Source of the DNA: Flavimaribacter sediminis
GTDB taxonomy: Bacteria; Pseudomonadota; Alphaproteobacteria; Rhizobiales; Rhizobiaceae
Assembly: GCF_019492055.1 (NCBI RefSeq)
Contig: NZ_JAICBX010000002.1
Span: 372,001 to 436,000 of the forward strand
DNA: 64,000 bases
Direction of reading: 5' to 3'
Program-made: the position numbers and the translations under genes
In this document: piece by piece, positions 35,084 through 44,131 of the stretch
How positions within the stretch are numbered: the stretch's first letter is position 1
How the letters are laid out: every line of letters starts with the position of its first letter
The notes under the pieces: model-generated
Database searches by the model: none
What the model was told of the DNA's origin: nothing
Seen by the model: only the letters and a program-made list of their open reading frames with translations

Positions 35084-37194
35084 CACGCGCCCCAATAGTC
35101 CTGGTGGATCGTCCAGTCCGGATCGGCGTTATCGACGCGGACACGTCCGATGCGATTGTTCGAAACGCCGCCGAGATAAAGCCAGCCCCTGTGTTCGCAG
35201 GTCGACGTGATGGAGGGGTGGTTTTCACCGGCCTTGTCCCAGTAGCTGCCGATGATGTGACCCACTTCGGAAACCTGTAACACGCAACCGCGGTTGATAT
35301 TGGGAAACATCCATTCATCCGATGCGATGCGTTTCGCCATGCGCCGTCGGAACGCCGGCTTGCGCATCGCAAGATCGAAGGTCTTCGTCCGCATGCCCAG
35401 AAGCGCGACCCAATATGTGCCGTTGGACCCCCGGTTGATGTTGTCCGGATAGCCCGGCAGGTTGTCCATGAAGATTTCCACCCGGCCCTTGTTCGGCCCG
35501 TCGAACCAGTAACGGCTGATCCTGCAGGCCCAGGTTTCCGCAAACAGCAGCGACTGTCCATCCCGGCACATCGTGATGCCGTTCGGGAAGATCAGGTTGC
35601 GCAACACAGTGCGGGTCGTGCCGGTGCGTGGATTGTAACAGATCAGCCTGCCGTTGCCGCGCCCCTCGAGAGCGTCGACGGCCCATTCGGACATGTCATA
35701 GCGTATCGTCGCTTCGCTGAAGAAGACCCGTCCGTCCGGCGCGATATCGAGGTCGTCCGGCAGGCGCAGTCGTGAATCGTCGATGATCGACAATAAACTT
35801 CTGTTTGTCTCGTCAGTGACCTTCTCGACCGCGCCTTGCGGCGTCACCCGGTAGACGCCCATTCCACCGACACAGGTCAACAGGTCTCCTTCAGCCGAAA
35901 AGGCCAGACCCAGCGGATGGCCGCCGATCCGGGCAAAAACCTCGTGGCGCTCGAAGTCCGGACCGAAGAAGCGCACGATATTGCCGTGCCGGGTGCCGGT
36001 ATAGAGATTTCCGTCACGATCCAGGATGACATCCTCCGGTCCCTCGACCGCTCCGAGACCGATGAGATCGACATCGCCCAGTTTGTCGTTGACCGCCAGA
36101 TAGGCGTCGTCGCCCGGATCAGGGCGCTCCTGCAATGGTAGATAGGTCGGCGAGACGTAGACCTTGCTCAGAATCTTGCCGCGGTTCTTGATCCATTTCC
36201 TGTCGAACAGCACCGCCGCCACCAGAACGAGGCCCAGGATCAACTGATTGACCGACCCCGGCATGGACAGCCGGATCAGGCTGTTCGACAGGATGAGGAC
36301 AAGTACCGTACCGATGATGGCGTTGCCGACCGAACCGCGACCGCCACCAAGCGACACGCCCCCCAGAACAACTGCGGTCAATACGGTGATTTCGAGCCCG
36401 ATACCGGTATCCGCGCCCGTGCTGCCAAGGCGGGCCGAAAACAGGAAGGCGGCCGTCGCCGTCAGAAGACCGGAGACGACATAGGCCATGCAGACCGTGA
36501 ACTTGACGTTGATTCCGGCGTTGTAGGCGGATCGCCGGGCGCCGCCCACAGCCCGCAGCCGCCAGCCCGGGCGAAGGCGCGAAAGCCCGATATGCAGGAC
36601 AATCGCGATCACCGCGAAAATCAGGAAAGAAACCGGCACGCCGAAGAAGTCGCCGAAACCGATCAGGTCCCACAACGCCGACGTCGGAAAGCTGCCGACG
36701 ATGGCGCTGGCGAGCCGCGGAAAGATGATATCGTATAGCGCCCTGAAAATGACGAGTGTGACGAGCGTCGTAATGAACGCCCGGAGGCGAAGATACCCGA
36801 TGAGCACTCCATTAAGCAGCCCGCACAGGAGTCCGGCCGCAAGCGTAGCGGCAAGAGAAACGCCGATCGGCAGGCCGGCCACATTCATGCAGGTAAGCGC
36901 CGTCAGCACGCACAGTGCGAACATGGAACCCACTGACAGGTCTATGCCGCCAGACAGGATCACGACGGTCATCGCAAGCGCGATCAGTCCCATTTCCGAG
37001 ACCTGGCGGCCGAGGTCGGCCATATTCCCGGCTGAAAGATAGCCGGGAATAAGGATTGTCATGATGATCACGGTGACCGCCAGAGCCAGGGCGGGAATGA
37101 CGTTGTCGATCCAGCTCTTGGTCAGCAACTCTCCCAGCAGCCGGTCGGGTATGAGCCGGTAGCGAAGGGTAAGCAGTTCGTCTTTGGCGGCCAT
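35083..37194 (-). CDS. Fusion of CUT2 ABC permease (RbsC-like) with a strictosidine-synthase/SMP-30 beta-propeller
   Basis: One uninterrupted frame of 703 residues. Residues about 1-335 form an RbsC-type permease, with VILSGGIDLSVGSMFAL near 78 and the conserved VVLGGVSLGGGRGSVGNAIIGT near 276. The last span ends near 331 and is followed by a basic stretch (DRKWIKNRGKILSK), which by the positive-inside rule puts the C-terminus in the cytoplasm. Residues about 375-703 are a strictosidine-synthase/gluconolactonase-like propeller: AVEGPEDVILDRDGNLYTG, LPDDLDIAPDGRVFFSEAT, LRNLIFPNGITMCRDGQSLL, NLPGYPDNINRGSNGTYWVA. The protein would couple import with processing of the imported molecule. Confidence 0.9.
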   Translation of the reverse strand: MAAKDELLTLRYRLIPDRLLGELLTKSWIDNVIPALALAVTVIIMTILIPGYLSAGNMADLGRQVSEMGLIALAMTVVILSGGIDLSVGSMFALCVLTALTCMNVAGLPIGVSLAATLAAGLLCGLLNGVLIGYLRLRAFITTLVTLVIFRALYDIIFPRLASAIVGSFPTSALWDLIGFGDFFGVPVSFLIFAVIAIVLHIGLSRLRPGWRLRAVGGARRSAYNAGINVKFTVCMAYVVSGLLTATAAFLFSARLGSTGADTGIGLEITVLTAVVLGGVSLGGGRGSVGNAIIGTVLVLILSNSLIRLSMPGSVNQLILGLVLVAAVLFDRKWIKNRGKILSKVYVSPTYLPLQERPDPGDDAYLAVNDKLGDVDLIGLGAVEGPEDVILDRDGNLYTGTRHGNIVRFFGPDFERHEVFARIGGHPLGLAFSAEGDLLTCVGGMGVYRVTPQGAVEKVTDETNRSLLSIIDDSRLRLPDDLDIAPDGRVFFSEATIRYDMSEWAVDALEGRGNGRLICYNPRTGTTRTVLRNLIFPNGITMCRDGQSLLFAETWACRISRYWFDGPNKGRVEIFMDNLPGYPDNINRGSNGTYWVALLGMRTKTFDLAMRKPAFRRRMAKRIASDEWMFPNINRGCVLQVSEVGHIIGSYWDKAGENHPSITSTCEHRGWLYLGGVSNNRIGRVRVDNADPDWTIHQDYWGA

Positions 37195-37207
37195 CGGTGA
37201 CGAATGC

Positions 37208-38224
37208 CTAACGGATCTCGTCGAGCGTCCAGCAATTGCGCTGGTTCACATTGTCTTTGGTGATCTGCGTCAGCGGATTGAAATACAGCGCCTTGTTTTC
37301 GCCGGCCTTCGTCTCCGAGAGCAGGAGGCGAGCTATTTCAGCGTTCAGTATGTCGCCCTGCAGCGGTACATTGTAACTGATGTAGAGATCGAACATGCCG
37401 TTCTCGACATTCTCGCAGCCGACGCGATTGCCGCCGCCGCTGGTGACGAGGAAGACCTGATCCCCCTTGCCGGCCTGCTCGATTGCCGAAGCTGTACCGG
37501 TGTCCTGGTTGTCCCAGATGCCGATAGCGCCGCAGAGATCAGGATGCTGCTGAAGGACGGTTTCCATGATCGAGCGGGCCTTTTCCGGATTGTATTCCGT
37601 CGCCTGCTGGGAAACGACCTCGATTTCCGGATGCTGGTCGAGGACCTTGTAGATGCCGTCTAGCTGGAATACGTCAGATGCGGCGGTCGGCACGCCGGTA
37701 TCGATGGCGACCTTGTTGGAAGATCCCTTGCCTTCGCCGCAGCGTTCGACGACGGCTTCAGCCGCTTGCTTGCCGATCTCCGTCCAGTCGGCTCCGACAT
37801 ATGAATCGGTCTGCGTGTTCGATTCCAGATTGATCTGTACGACCTTGATGCCCTTGGCCTGGGCTTGGGCCAACAGCCGGGCATAGGACTGGATGTCCGG
37901 ATTATGGGCTACGATGAGATCGGGCGCCTCGCCGATGAGCGACTGCAGCGCACGCGTTCCCGCATCGGTGCTCCAGGCCGGATCCCGGATCTGGAAATCG
38001 TAATTGAGCCGGTCAGCCTGCGCTCGCATACGGGCGGCCCAGCCCTCTGTCAGATCGAAGCCCATGGAAAGAGGAAGGAATACAACCTTCTTGCCTTCGA
38101 GCGTTCCGTGAAACGACGTGCTGCGAGGGTTTTCCAGACCCTTGTTCTGCGCGAGAGTGGCCGTCGCGGTTACCGTAGCGACCAGTGCCGCCATGGCTGT
38201 TATTCCCAAATGTCCCAATTTCAT
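37208..38224 (-). CDS. Periplasmic sugar-type binding protein (RbsB-like) of the mevalonate locus
   Basis: A 338-residue type I periplasmic binding protein. The Sec signal (LGHLGITAMAALVATVTATATLAQ) is cleaved near residue 25. The mature part has the two-lobed RbsB-like pattern, with GKKVVFLPLSMGFDLTEGW, PDLIVAHNPDIQSYARLLAQAQ and GAIGIWDNQDTGTASAIEQAG. GGGAGGA precedes the ATG. It should deliver the ligand to the two permeases either side of it. Despite the sugar-binding fold, the co-encoded mevalonate enzymes suggest a non-sugar ligand. Confidence 0.9.
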   Translation of the reverse strand: MKLGHLGITAMAALVATVTATATLAQNKGLENPRSTSFHGTLEGKKVVFLPLSMGFDLTEGWAARMRAQADRLNYDFQIRDPAWSTDAGTRALQSLIGEAPDLIVAHNPDIQSYARLLAQAQAKGIKVVQINLESNTQTDSYVGADWTEIGKQAAEAVVERCGEGKGSSNKVAIDTGVPTAASDVFQLDGIYKVLDQHPEIEVVSQQATEYNPEKARSIMETVLQQHPDLCGAIGIWDNQDTGTASAIEQAGKGDQVFLVTSGGGNRVGCENVENGMFDLYISYNVPLQGDILNAEIARLLLSETKAGENKALYFNPLTQITKDNVNQRNCWTLDEIR

Positions 38225-38260
38225 TCCAGATCCTCCCTTGGTTGTGACTGGATTGGTTTC

Positions 38261-39271
38261 TCAGAGGTCACCCTGCTGAGATGTCTGCTCGTCTCGCGGA
38301 TTGATGAGCGAGTCGATTACAATGGCCAGCAGCAGAACCACGCCCTTGACGAGGTTCTGGATGGTGTAGTCGATGTTCAGGATCGTCATGCCGTTCAGAA
38401 GGATGCCGACGAAAATGGTTCCGAGAATCACGTTCCTGACCTTGCCGTGGCCGCCGCTCAGGCCGATGCCGCCGAGCACGACCACCAGCAGGATGTCGTA
38501 GATCATCGTTGAATTGAAAAGCCGCGCGTTGATGGCCGAGGTCGAGGAGGCCAGGATGAGCCCGGCGCCATAGGCGACGATGGCGCTGACCGCGTAATGG
38601 GCGACGACCATGGGCCGCACCGGCACGCCGGTTATCCGCGACGCCTCGGGATTGTTACCCATTGCGTAGGTTAACCAACCGAAGCGGGTGCGACTGAGTA
38701 TAAGATGCACGACAACACAAAGCACGCCGAAGGTAAGGACTGTGACCGGAATGCCGAAGATCTGCGCCCGGCCGAAAAAAGAAAACCATTCGTATCCCGG
38801 CGGAACATTCTGCATTTCGAGCTTGAAGAAAAATGTACGGCCGAGACCGTAGATGATCGAACCGGCCGCCAGCGTGGCAAAAATCGGCGGCACCTCGCCA
38901 AAGGCAATCAGAATCCCGATCGCCATCCCCGCCGCTAGAGCAAACAGGCCGCCGACAACCAGGGCCAGTTCCAGGTCCAAGCCGCCACGGGTCAGCACGA
39001 AGGCCCATGCTACCGACACGACCATCGTCGCGATCATCGAGACGTCTATTCCGCGCCCGATGACGACGATCGCCATTCCGAGCGCCAGAATGCCCAGGAT
39101 CGATACGCTACGCACCAGAGCGAGGAGATTCCCGGGACTGAGGAAAGACGGCAGGAAGAGCGAAAAGCCGATAAACGCAAGTACGGCAAGCATCAGCACG
39201 ATGCCTTCCTGGCTCTTCGCCAGATTGGCAAAGAGCCAGGCGCCGTCGCGATTGGCTTTGGCGGCGCTCAC
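38261..39271 (-). CDS. CUT2 ABC permease (RbsC-like), mevalonate locus
   Basis: A 336-residue permease with about ten hydrophobic segments. The start is taken at the GTG at 39271 because GGGGAG lies nine bases upstream and it directly follows the mvaA stop; an ATG at 39334 would overlap mvaA by 62 bases. The motif LALGMAIVVIGRGIDVSMIATM is a variant of the usual SGGIDLSVG. LLVVVLGGIGLSGGHGKVRNVILGT matches the conserved C-terminal loop. It probably forms the channel with the fused permease. Confidence 0.9.
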   Translation of the reverse strand: MSAAKANRDGAWLFANLAKSQEGIVLMLAVLAFIGFSLFLPSFLSPGNLLALVRSVSILGILALGMAIVVIGRGIDVSMIATMVVSVAWAFVLTRGGLDLELALVVGGLFALAAGMAIGILIAFGEVPPIFATLAAGSIIYGLGRTFFFKLEMQNVPPGYEWFSFFGRAQIFGIPVTVLTFGVLCVVVHLILSRTRFGWLTYAMGNNPEASRITGVPVRPMVVAHYAVSAIVAYGAGLILASSTSAINARLFNSTMIYDILLVVVLGGIGLSGGHGKVRNVILGTIFVGILLNGMTILNIDYTIQNLVKGVVLLLAIVIDSLINPRDEQTSQQGDL

Positions 39272-39272
39272 C

Positions 39273-40598
39273 TCAATCGTCTCCCCGGCCGGAAAGTTCT
39301 GCGAGGATTTCTCGGGCACGATCGACCCTGACATCGTGATCGGCCGCAAGGCGAGCCGCCACCTCGTCGATCTGGGTTCCCGAGGCGCCGGCAACGATAG
39401 CAATGTTGCGGGCATGCAGCGCCATATGGCCTCGCTGTATCCCTTCGGTCGCCAATGCCCGCAATGCGGCCATGTTCTGTGCAAGGCCGAGAGCGGCTGC
39501 GATTTCGGCCAGTTCCCGCGCGCTCGACACGCCAAGCAGTTCCAGCGCGGCCTGCGCGGCCGGATGGGTTTTCGTGGCGCCACCCACAAGGCCGACGGCC
39601 ATGGGTAGTTCCAGTGTGCCGACGAGATTGCCGCTGCTGTCACGTTCCCAGTTGCTGAGCGACGTGTAGCGACCGGTTCTCGCCGCCCATGCATGGGCGC
39701 CTGCCTCGATGGCCCGCCAGTCATTGCCCGTGGCGACGATAAGCGGGTCGATACCGTTCATAATTCCCTTGTTGTGGGTTGCTGCCCGATACGGGTCGAC
39801 GATGGCAAGCGCGCAGGCTTCCACGATGCCGGTGGCGATTCGCTCCCCTGAATACTCCTTCGTCGCAAGTGCATCGACACCCAGTTCCACCCGCGCCCGC
39901 GCAAGTCTCAGATCGGCGAGATTGGAAAGAATACGCAGACGCACCTCGCCACGCGAGATCTCCTCGACCAACGGCGCCACCATCTCGGCCATCGTGTTAA
40001 CCGTATTGGCTCCCATGGCGTCGCGGACATCGACCAGCAGGTGCAGGACGATCATCGGACCGACAGGCGAATGTTCGAAAACATGAACCTCGATATCGCG
40101 GCAACCGCCACCGAGTTCAACGAGGACCCTGTCCCTGGTGTTTGCAACCTCGATCAGCCGGTCGCGCGCTTCTATCAGCCGCTGGCGTGCACCGTACGGA
40201 TCTTTGAGGGACAGCACCTGGATCTGCGCACGCATCACCGGAGAGGTGCTAGATGTGTGGAAGCCTCCGCAGCCTCTTGCGATGCGCGCCATATAGGACG
40301 CGGCAGCGACAACGGAAGGTTCTTCTACAGCCATCGGCACCAGATAGTCGCGGCCGTTTATCGTGAAATTCGTCGCCACGCCGAGAGGCAATTCGAACGT
40401 GCCGACGACGTTTTCGATCATCCCATTCGCGAGTTCGACCGGCAGGGCGCCGCCGCTCAGCATCTTTTGGCTGGCCTGGTTCAACCCGGAAATTCCACCG
40501 AGCTTGCGGATACGTTCAGCGGGAGACAGATTGCGGAAATTCTCGATCCGCGAGACCGGACGCTCCGAATGTGCGCCGTCAGAAATCCTCTCCACCAA
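39273..40598 (-). CDS. mvaA: Degradative (class II) hydroxymethylglutaryl-CoA reductase
   Basis: A 441-residue class II HMG-CoA reductase, here expected to oxidise mevalonate plus CoA to HMG-CoA with NAD. Catalytic residues align with Pseudomonas mevalonii MvaA at a constant offset of ten: Glu93 ([11 protein letters not shown]), Lys277 ([10 protein letters not shown]), Asp293 (ATGND) and His391 (QRGHMAL). The cofactor motif [13 protein letters not shown] is present, and Asp156 matches the residue linked to NAD rather than NADP use. [19 protein letters not shown] is the class signature. It starts at a TTG (40598) with GGGAGG five bases upstream and leads the ABC importer operon. Confidence 0.95.
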   Translation of the reverse strand: MVERISDGAHSERPVSRIENFRNLSPAERIRKLGGISGLNQASQKMLSGGALPVELANGMIENVVGTFELPLGVATNFTINGRDYLVPMAVEEPSVVAAASYMARIARGCGGFHTSSTSPVMRAQIQVLSLKDPYGARQRLIEARDRLIEVANTRDRVLVELGGGCRDIEVHVFEHSPVGPMIVLHLLVDVRDAMGANTVNTMAEMVAPLVEEISRGEVRLRILSNLADLRLARARVELGVDALATKEYSGERIATGIVEACALAIVDPYRAATHNKGIMNGIDPLIVATGNDWRAIEAGAHAWAARTGRYTSLSNWERDSSGNLVGTLELPMAVGLVGGATKTHPAAQAALELLGVSSARELAEIAAALGLAQNMAALRALATEGIQRGHMALHARNIAIVAGASGTQIDEVAARLAADHDVRVDRAREILAELSGRGDD

Positions 40599-40663
40599 CT
40601 CATCCTCCCGAAAGTTGCTTTTTGAATTTGGTTAAGTAATAGATACACAACCCATAAAGAAAA

Positions 40664-40697
40664 GGTACAGTCAAAAGAAACACTTTCAAACTGTACC
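40664..40697. promoter_or_regulatory. Candidate MocR operator in the mvaA/regulator divergent promoter
   Basis: Perfect eight-base inverted arms GGTACAGT (40664-40671) and ACTGTACC (40690-40697), with centres 26 bases apart, lie in the 118-base gap between mvaA and the MocR-type gene. They sit where binding would affect both promoters. MocR proteins usually recognise repeated short sites of this kind, so the pair is a good operator candidate. Confidence 0.6.
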
Positions 40698-40716
40698 ATT
40701 ATACGGAAGAGGCGGC

Positions 40717-42084
40717 ATGACGCTTACGGACACCATCGTCCAGTCTTTCAGGGAGCGAATCCGAAACAGCGAACTGAAGCAGGGGGACAAGCTGCCGTCC
40801 ATCCGCAAATCCGCACAGGAATTCGGCGTATCCAAGAACACCGTCGTCGAGGCGTATGACCGACTGCTAGCCGCCGGAATGATCACATCCAGGCAGGGTT
40901 ACGGCTTCACGGTCGTCGACACTTCCCGCCAGTCGCCGAATGCACGCCTCAAGCACGTCACCGAAGCTGTGGACGTGGTATCCCTGCTGAGCGCCCAGTT
41001 GGAACAGAGCTTCACGATCCGCGTCGGAGACGGACGTCCGCCGCCGTCATGGACGGAGCAGTCCGAAGTGCGCCGATATCTCAACCGGGCGCAGAAGTTC
41101 GGCAATGTCGACCGCGACGGTTACGGCAGCGCAATGGGACTGCCAGAACTCAGGGAGCGCCTTGCCTTGGACATCACCCGACGTGAAGTCGCTGTGGATC
41201 CGGATCAGATTCTGCTCACCTTCGGCGCCAATCACGCGCTTGACCTGATCATCCGCCATTATCTTGCGCCGGGGGACACCGCCTTCGTCGACGAGCCCGG
41301 CTACTATCCGCTGTTTGCGAAGCTGAAGCTCGCACAGGTCAACATCGTTGGTATAAAACGGCAGCCGTCAGGTCCTGATATCGAGGATCTGGAAGCCAAG
41401 ACCAGGCGCTACAAGCCGAGGCTGTTCTTTACCCAGTCGACAGGACACAATCCGACCGGAGGATTCACGAACCTGCCTACCGCTCACGCTTTGCTAAACA
41501 TCGCTGCGAAAAACAAGTTCCTCGTGGTGGAGGACGAACCCTTCAGCGACCTGCCCGGCATTCAGGGAACCGGGCTGATGCCGCTCGACCAGCTTGAAAA
41601 CATCATCTATGTCGGCACGTTCTCCAAGACGCTTTCAGCGAGCTTGCGTTGCGGGTTCATTGCCGCAAGATCCGATATCGTCAGCGATCTGGCGGAGCTG
41701 AAAATGCTGACCACAGTGAACAGTTCAGGCCATATCGAGCATCTGGTCCACGGGCTTATCGCGGAAGGTCATTATTCGCGCCATCTCAAGCGGTTGAGCC
41801 AGCGCATCGCGCGGACAACAGAGAAAGTGATGGCAAATCTCGACCGGCTCGGTCTTACGACGTTCAGCCCGCCGGGTGGCGGCTACTATCTTTATCTCAA
41901 CCTCCCCGACCATGCGCTCGACATCGATCTGGCTAAGGCTGGCGCCCGCGAAGATATCCTCATCGCACCGGGCAGCGTTTTCTGTGCCGACACAGACCAC
42001 GGCTCGAGCGGCATCCGGATCAACATCGCCCGCGCGGATTCGGCGAGATTCTATGATTTCCTCAAGCGGCATCTGCTGAGCTAG
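40717..42084 (+). CDS. MocR-family regulator (GntR winged helix + aminotransferase-like domain)
   Basis: A 455-residue regulator. Residues about 1-75 form a GntR winged helix (LKQGDKLPSIRKSAQEFGVSKNTVVEAYDRLLAAG). The remainder is a fold-type I aminotransferase-like effector domain with TFGANHALDLIIRHYLAPGD, TQSTGHNPTG and VGTFSKTLSASLRCGF, in which the PLP lysine is retained. MocR proteins act as PLP-dependent sensors of amino compounds. Control of a mevalonate-type operon would be unusual for the family. It is divergent from mvaA and followed by mvaB. Confidence 0.93.
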   Translation: MTLTDTIVQSFRERIRNSELKQGDKLPSIRKSAQEFGVSKNTVVEAYDRLLAAGMITSRQGYGFTVVDTSRQSPNARLKHVTEAVDVVSLLSAQLEQSFTIRVGDGRPPPSWTEQSEVRRYLNRAQKFGNVDRDGYGSAMGLPELRERLALDITRREVAVDPDQILLTFGANHALDLIIRHYLAPGDTAFVDEPGYYPLFAKLKLAQVNIVGIKRQPSGPDIEDLEAKTRRYKPRLFFTQSTGHNPTGGFTNLPTAHALLNIAAKNKFLVVEDEPFSDLPGIQGTGLMPLDQLENIIYVGTFSKTLSASLRCGFIAARSDIVSDLAELKMLTTVNSSGHIEHLVHGLIAEGHYSRHLKRLSQRIARTTEKVMANLDRLGLTTFSPPGGGYYLYLNLPDHALDIDLAKAGAREDILIAPGSVFCADTDHGSSGIRINIARADSARFYDFLKRHLLS

Positions 42085-42126
42085 CAGACCGGCGCATCTC
42101 CGTTCCTTTCAGCAGGAGTGAATTCT

Positions 42127-43011
42127 TTGGCAGAGCACGTCACAATCTTCGAAGTCGGGCCGCGCGACGGCCTGCAGAATGAAAAAAGGCCTGTAAGGAC
42201 CGAAGACAAGATAGGGCTCGTGGACCTCCTTTCCGCGTCTGGCCTGCCGAAGATCGAGGCAACGAGTTTCGTCAGCCCAAAATGGGTTCCGCAACTTGCC
42301 GACGCCGCAAATGTGATGGCAGGCATTCAAAGACACGAAGGTGTCCGTTACGCCGTGCTCACTCCCAATTTGAAAGGCTTCGAGGCGGCGGTGGACGCCA
42401 GGCCGGACGAGATCGCGATTTTCGCCTCCGCATCCGAGGGCTTCAGCAGGAAGAACATCAACTGCACGATCCAAGAGAGCCTGGAGCGTTTCAGGCCGGT
42501 ACTAACTGCCGCGAAATTGCGGGCCATTCCGGTGCGCGGATACATTTCCTGCGTCACGGACTGCCCGTATGACGGTCCGACGCCTGCCGAAAACGTCGCC
42601 GCGTTGGCCGGGCGGCTTCTCGACATGGGATGCTACGAAATCAGTCTCGGGGACACGATTGGCGCGGGAACGCCTGAGTCCGTCGCACGGATGCTCGACG
42701 CGGTCCTGTCAGTGGCGCCGCCCGAAAGGCTGGCCGGCCACTTCCACGACACATGCAACCGTGCGCTGGACAACATCGAAACTTCTCTCGAACGGGGCTT
42801 GCGGGTTTTCGACGCCGCAATTGGCGGCCTCGGCGGATGCCCCTACGCTCCAGGAGCTACGGGAAATGTCTCAACGGAAAGCGTCAATGACCTGCTCGAG
42901 GAAAAGGGCTATGATACAGGCATCAACAAAGTGAAGCTTGAAGAAGCCAAACGATTTGCACATCGTTTAACTCGCTCCAAGAGGTCGCGCCTCGGCCTAA
43001 CGCCTGTTTAA
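42127..43011 (+). CDS. mvaB: Hydroxymethylglutaryl-CoA lyase
   Basis: A 294-residue HMG-CoA lyase that cleaves HMG-CoA to acetoacetate and acetyl-CoA. The TTG at 42127 is chosen because AGGAG lies eight bases upstream; the GTG at 42118 is too close to that site. Hallmarks are VTIFEVGPRDGLQNE at the N-terminus, GDTIGAGTPESVARML, HFHDTCNRALDN with metal-binding His residues, and GGLGGCPYAPGATGN containing the catalytic-loop Cys. With mvaA it reconstitutes the mvaAB mevalonate degradation pair, although here on divergent transcripts. It is convergent with the aldo/keto reductase gene. Confidence 0.95.
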   Translation: MAEHVTIFEVGPRDGLQNEKRPVRTEDKIGLVDLLSASGLPKIEATSFVSPKWVPQLADAANVMAGIQRHEGVRYAVLTPNLKGFEAAVDARPDEIAIFASASEGFSRKNINCTIQESLERFRPVLTAAKLRAIPVRGYISCVTDCPYDGPTPAENVAALAGRLLDMGCYEISLGDTIGAGTPESVARMLDAVLSVAPPERLAGHFHDTCNRALDNIETSLERGLRVFDAAIGGLGGCPYAPGATGNVSTESVNDLLEEKGYDTGINKVKLEEAKRFAHRLTRSKRSRLGLTPV

Positions 43012-43097
43012 ATCAATCTATGACATCCTTGATTTCACCAAGTTCCGTTTGTTAGTTGTGCGACCGAGACATCATTGCGGAATTTGGGTATGTCGCA

Positions 43098-44117
43098 TCA
43101 CGCTGGCGTAGGTGCGTTGTCACGTATCAGACCCTCGTTTTTCAGATCCGTCCAGAAATCGGCCGGAATCTCTTGATTTATAAGGGCGACGTTCTGGTCC
43201 AAATGGCTTTTCGTTCGTGTTCCCGGGATATTGGTCGAGATCGCCGGATGCGCCAGAACGAATTGTAGCGCTGCTGCCGCAAGCGGAATCTCGTAGCGTT
43301 TGCACACGGCCTCGATCTTCGAAACGCGTTCGAGGATATCGGGCTCGGCCTCGCTGTAGTTGTAGTGCGCGCCCTTGACGGCGCCCGTAGCCAGAATACC
43401 ACTGTTAAAACCGCCTCCAAGGACGATTGCAACATCTCGTTCCTCGCACAGCGGCAGGAAGGTGTCGAGCGCGTCCTGCTCGAGCAAGGTATATCTGCCG
43501 GCCAGAAGGAAACAGTCGAAATCGCGTTCGCGGAGCGCCGCCTCGCAGACCTGCCACTCGTTGCAGCCCACACCTATCGCCTTGACAACACCTTCCGAAC
43601 GCAGCTTTTCCAATGCCTTGAAACCGCTGTCCATGGCGGTGCGGAAATGTTCCTTCTGCTGTTCTGGCCCATGCGAGAACACATCAATATCATGTATGAA
43701 CAGTGTGTCGATCCTGGATACGCCGAGCCGCTGCAGGCTGTCCTCGAAGGAACGCATGCAACCATCATAACTGTAATCATGTACGACCTCGAAAGGCGGC
43801 ATGTCGACCCAGAAGAACGAGGTGAGGTTGCCTTCCGGTACAGGCTTCAGCAATCGGCCGACCTTGGTCGACAGCACATATTCGTCCCGCGGAAACTTGC
43901 GGAGCGATTCCCCCAGCCTGTGTTCAGACAGGCCGTGGCCGTACATGGGGGCCGTATCGAAGTACCGCAGCCCGGCGTCCCAGGCGTGCTGTATCACGTC
44001 ACGCACATCCTGTTCCGGCACGGCACGGAACTGGTTTCCGATCGGCGCCGTGCCAAATCCCATAGCGGTGACCTCGAGACCCGTACGTCCGAATTTCCGC
44101 TTTTGTGATGCCTTCAT
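43098..44117 (-). CDS. Aldo/keto reductase (D-threo-aldose 1-dehydrogenase / pyridoxal dehydrogenase-like)
   Basis: A 339-residue AKR barrel. The tetrad is visible as Asp and Tyr in FDTAPMYGHGLSEHRLGE, Lys in LSTKVGRLL and His in TLFIHDIDVF. NVALINQEIP and related C-terminal segments place it near the L-fucose/D-threo-aldose 1-dehydrogenase group. GGGAGG precedes the ATG. It is the last gene of a CUT2 importer operon and probably oxidises the imported aldose to a lactone or acid, or reduces an aldehyde. Confidence 0.92.
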   Translation of the reverse strand: MKASQKRKFGRTGLEVTAMGFGTAPIGNQFRAVPEQDVRDVIQHAWDAGLRYFDTAPMYGHGLSEHRLGESLRKFPRDEYVLSTKVGRLLKPVPEGNLTSFFWVDMPPFEVVHDYSYDGCMRSFEDSLQRLGVSRIDTLFIHDIDVFSHGPEQQKEHFRTAMDSGFKALEKLRSEGVVKAIGVGCNEWQVCEAALRERDFDCFLLAGRYTLLEQDALDTFLPLCEERDVAIVLGGGFNSGILATGAVKGAHYNYSEAEPDILERVSKIEAVCKRYEIPLAAAALQFVLAHPAISTNIPGTRTKSHLDQNVALINQEIPADFWTDLKNEGLIRDNAPTPA

Positions 44118-44131
44118 GACAACCTCCCTGA

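Noticed and set aside
39273-40598. Biosynthetic (isoprenoid) role for HMG-CoA reductase
   Set aside because: Rhizobiales normally make isoprenoids by the MEP route, no mevalonate kinase or HMG-CoA synthase is nearby, and HMG-CoA lyase is adjacent, so a degradative role is far more likely.
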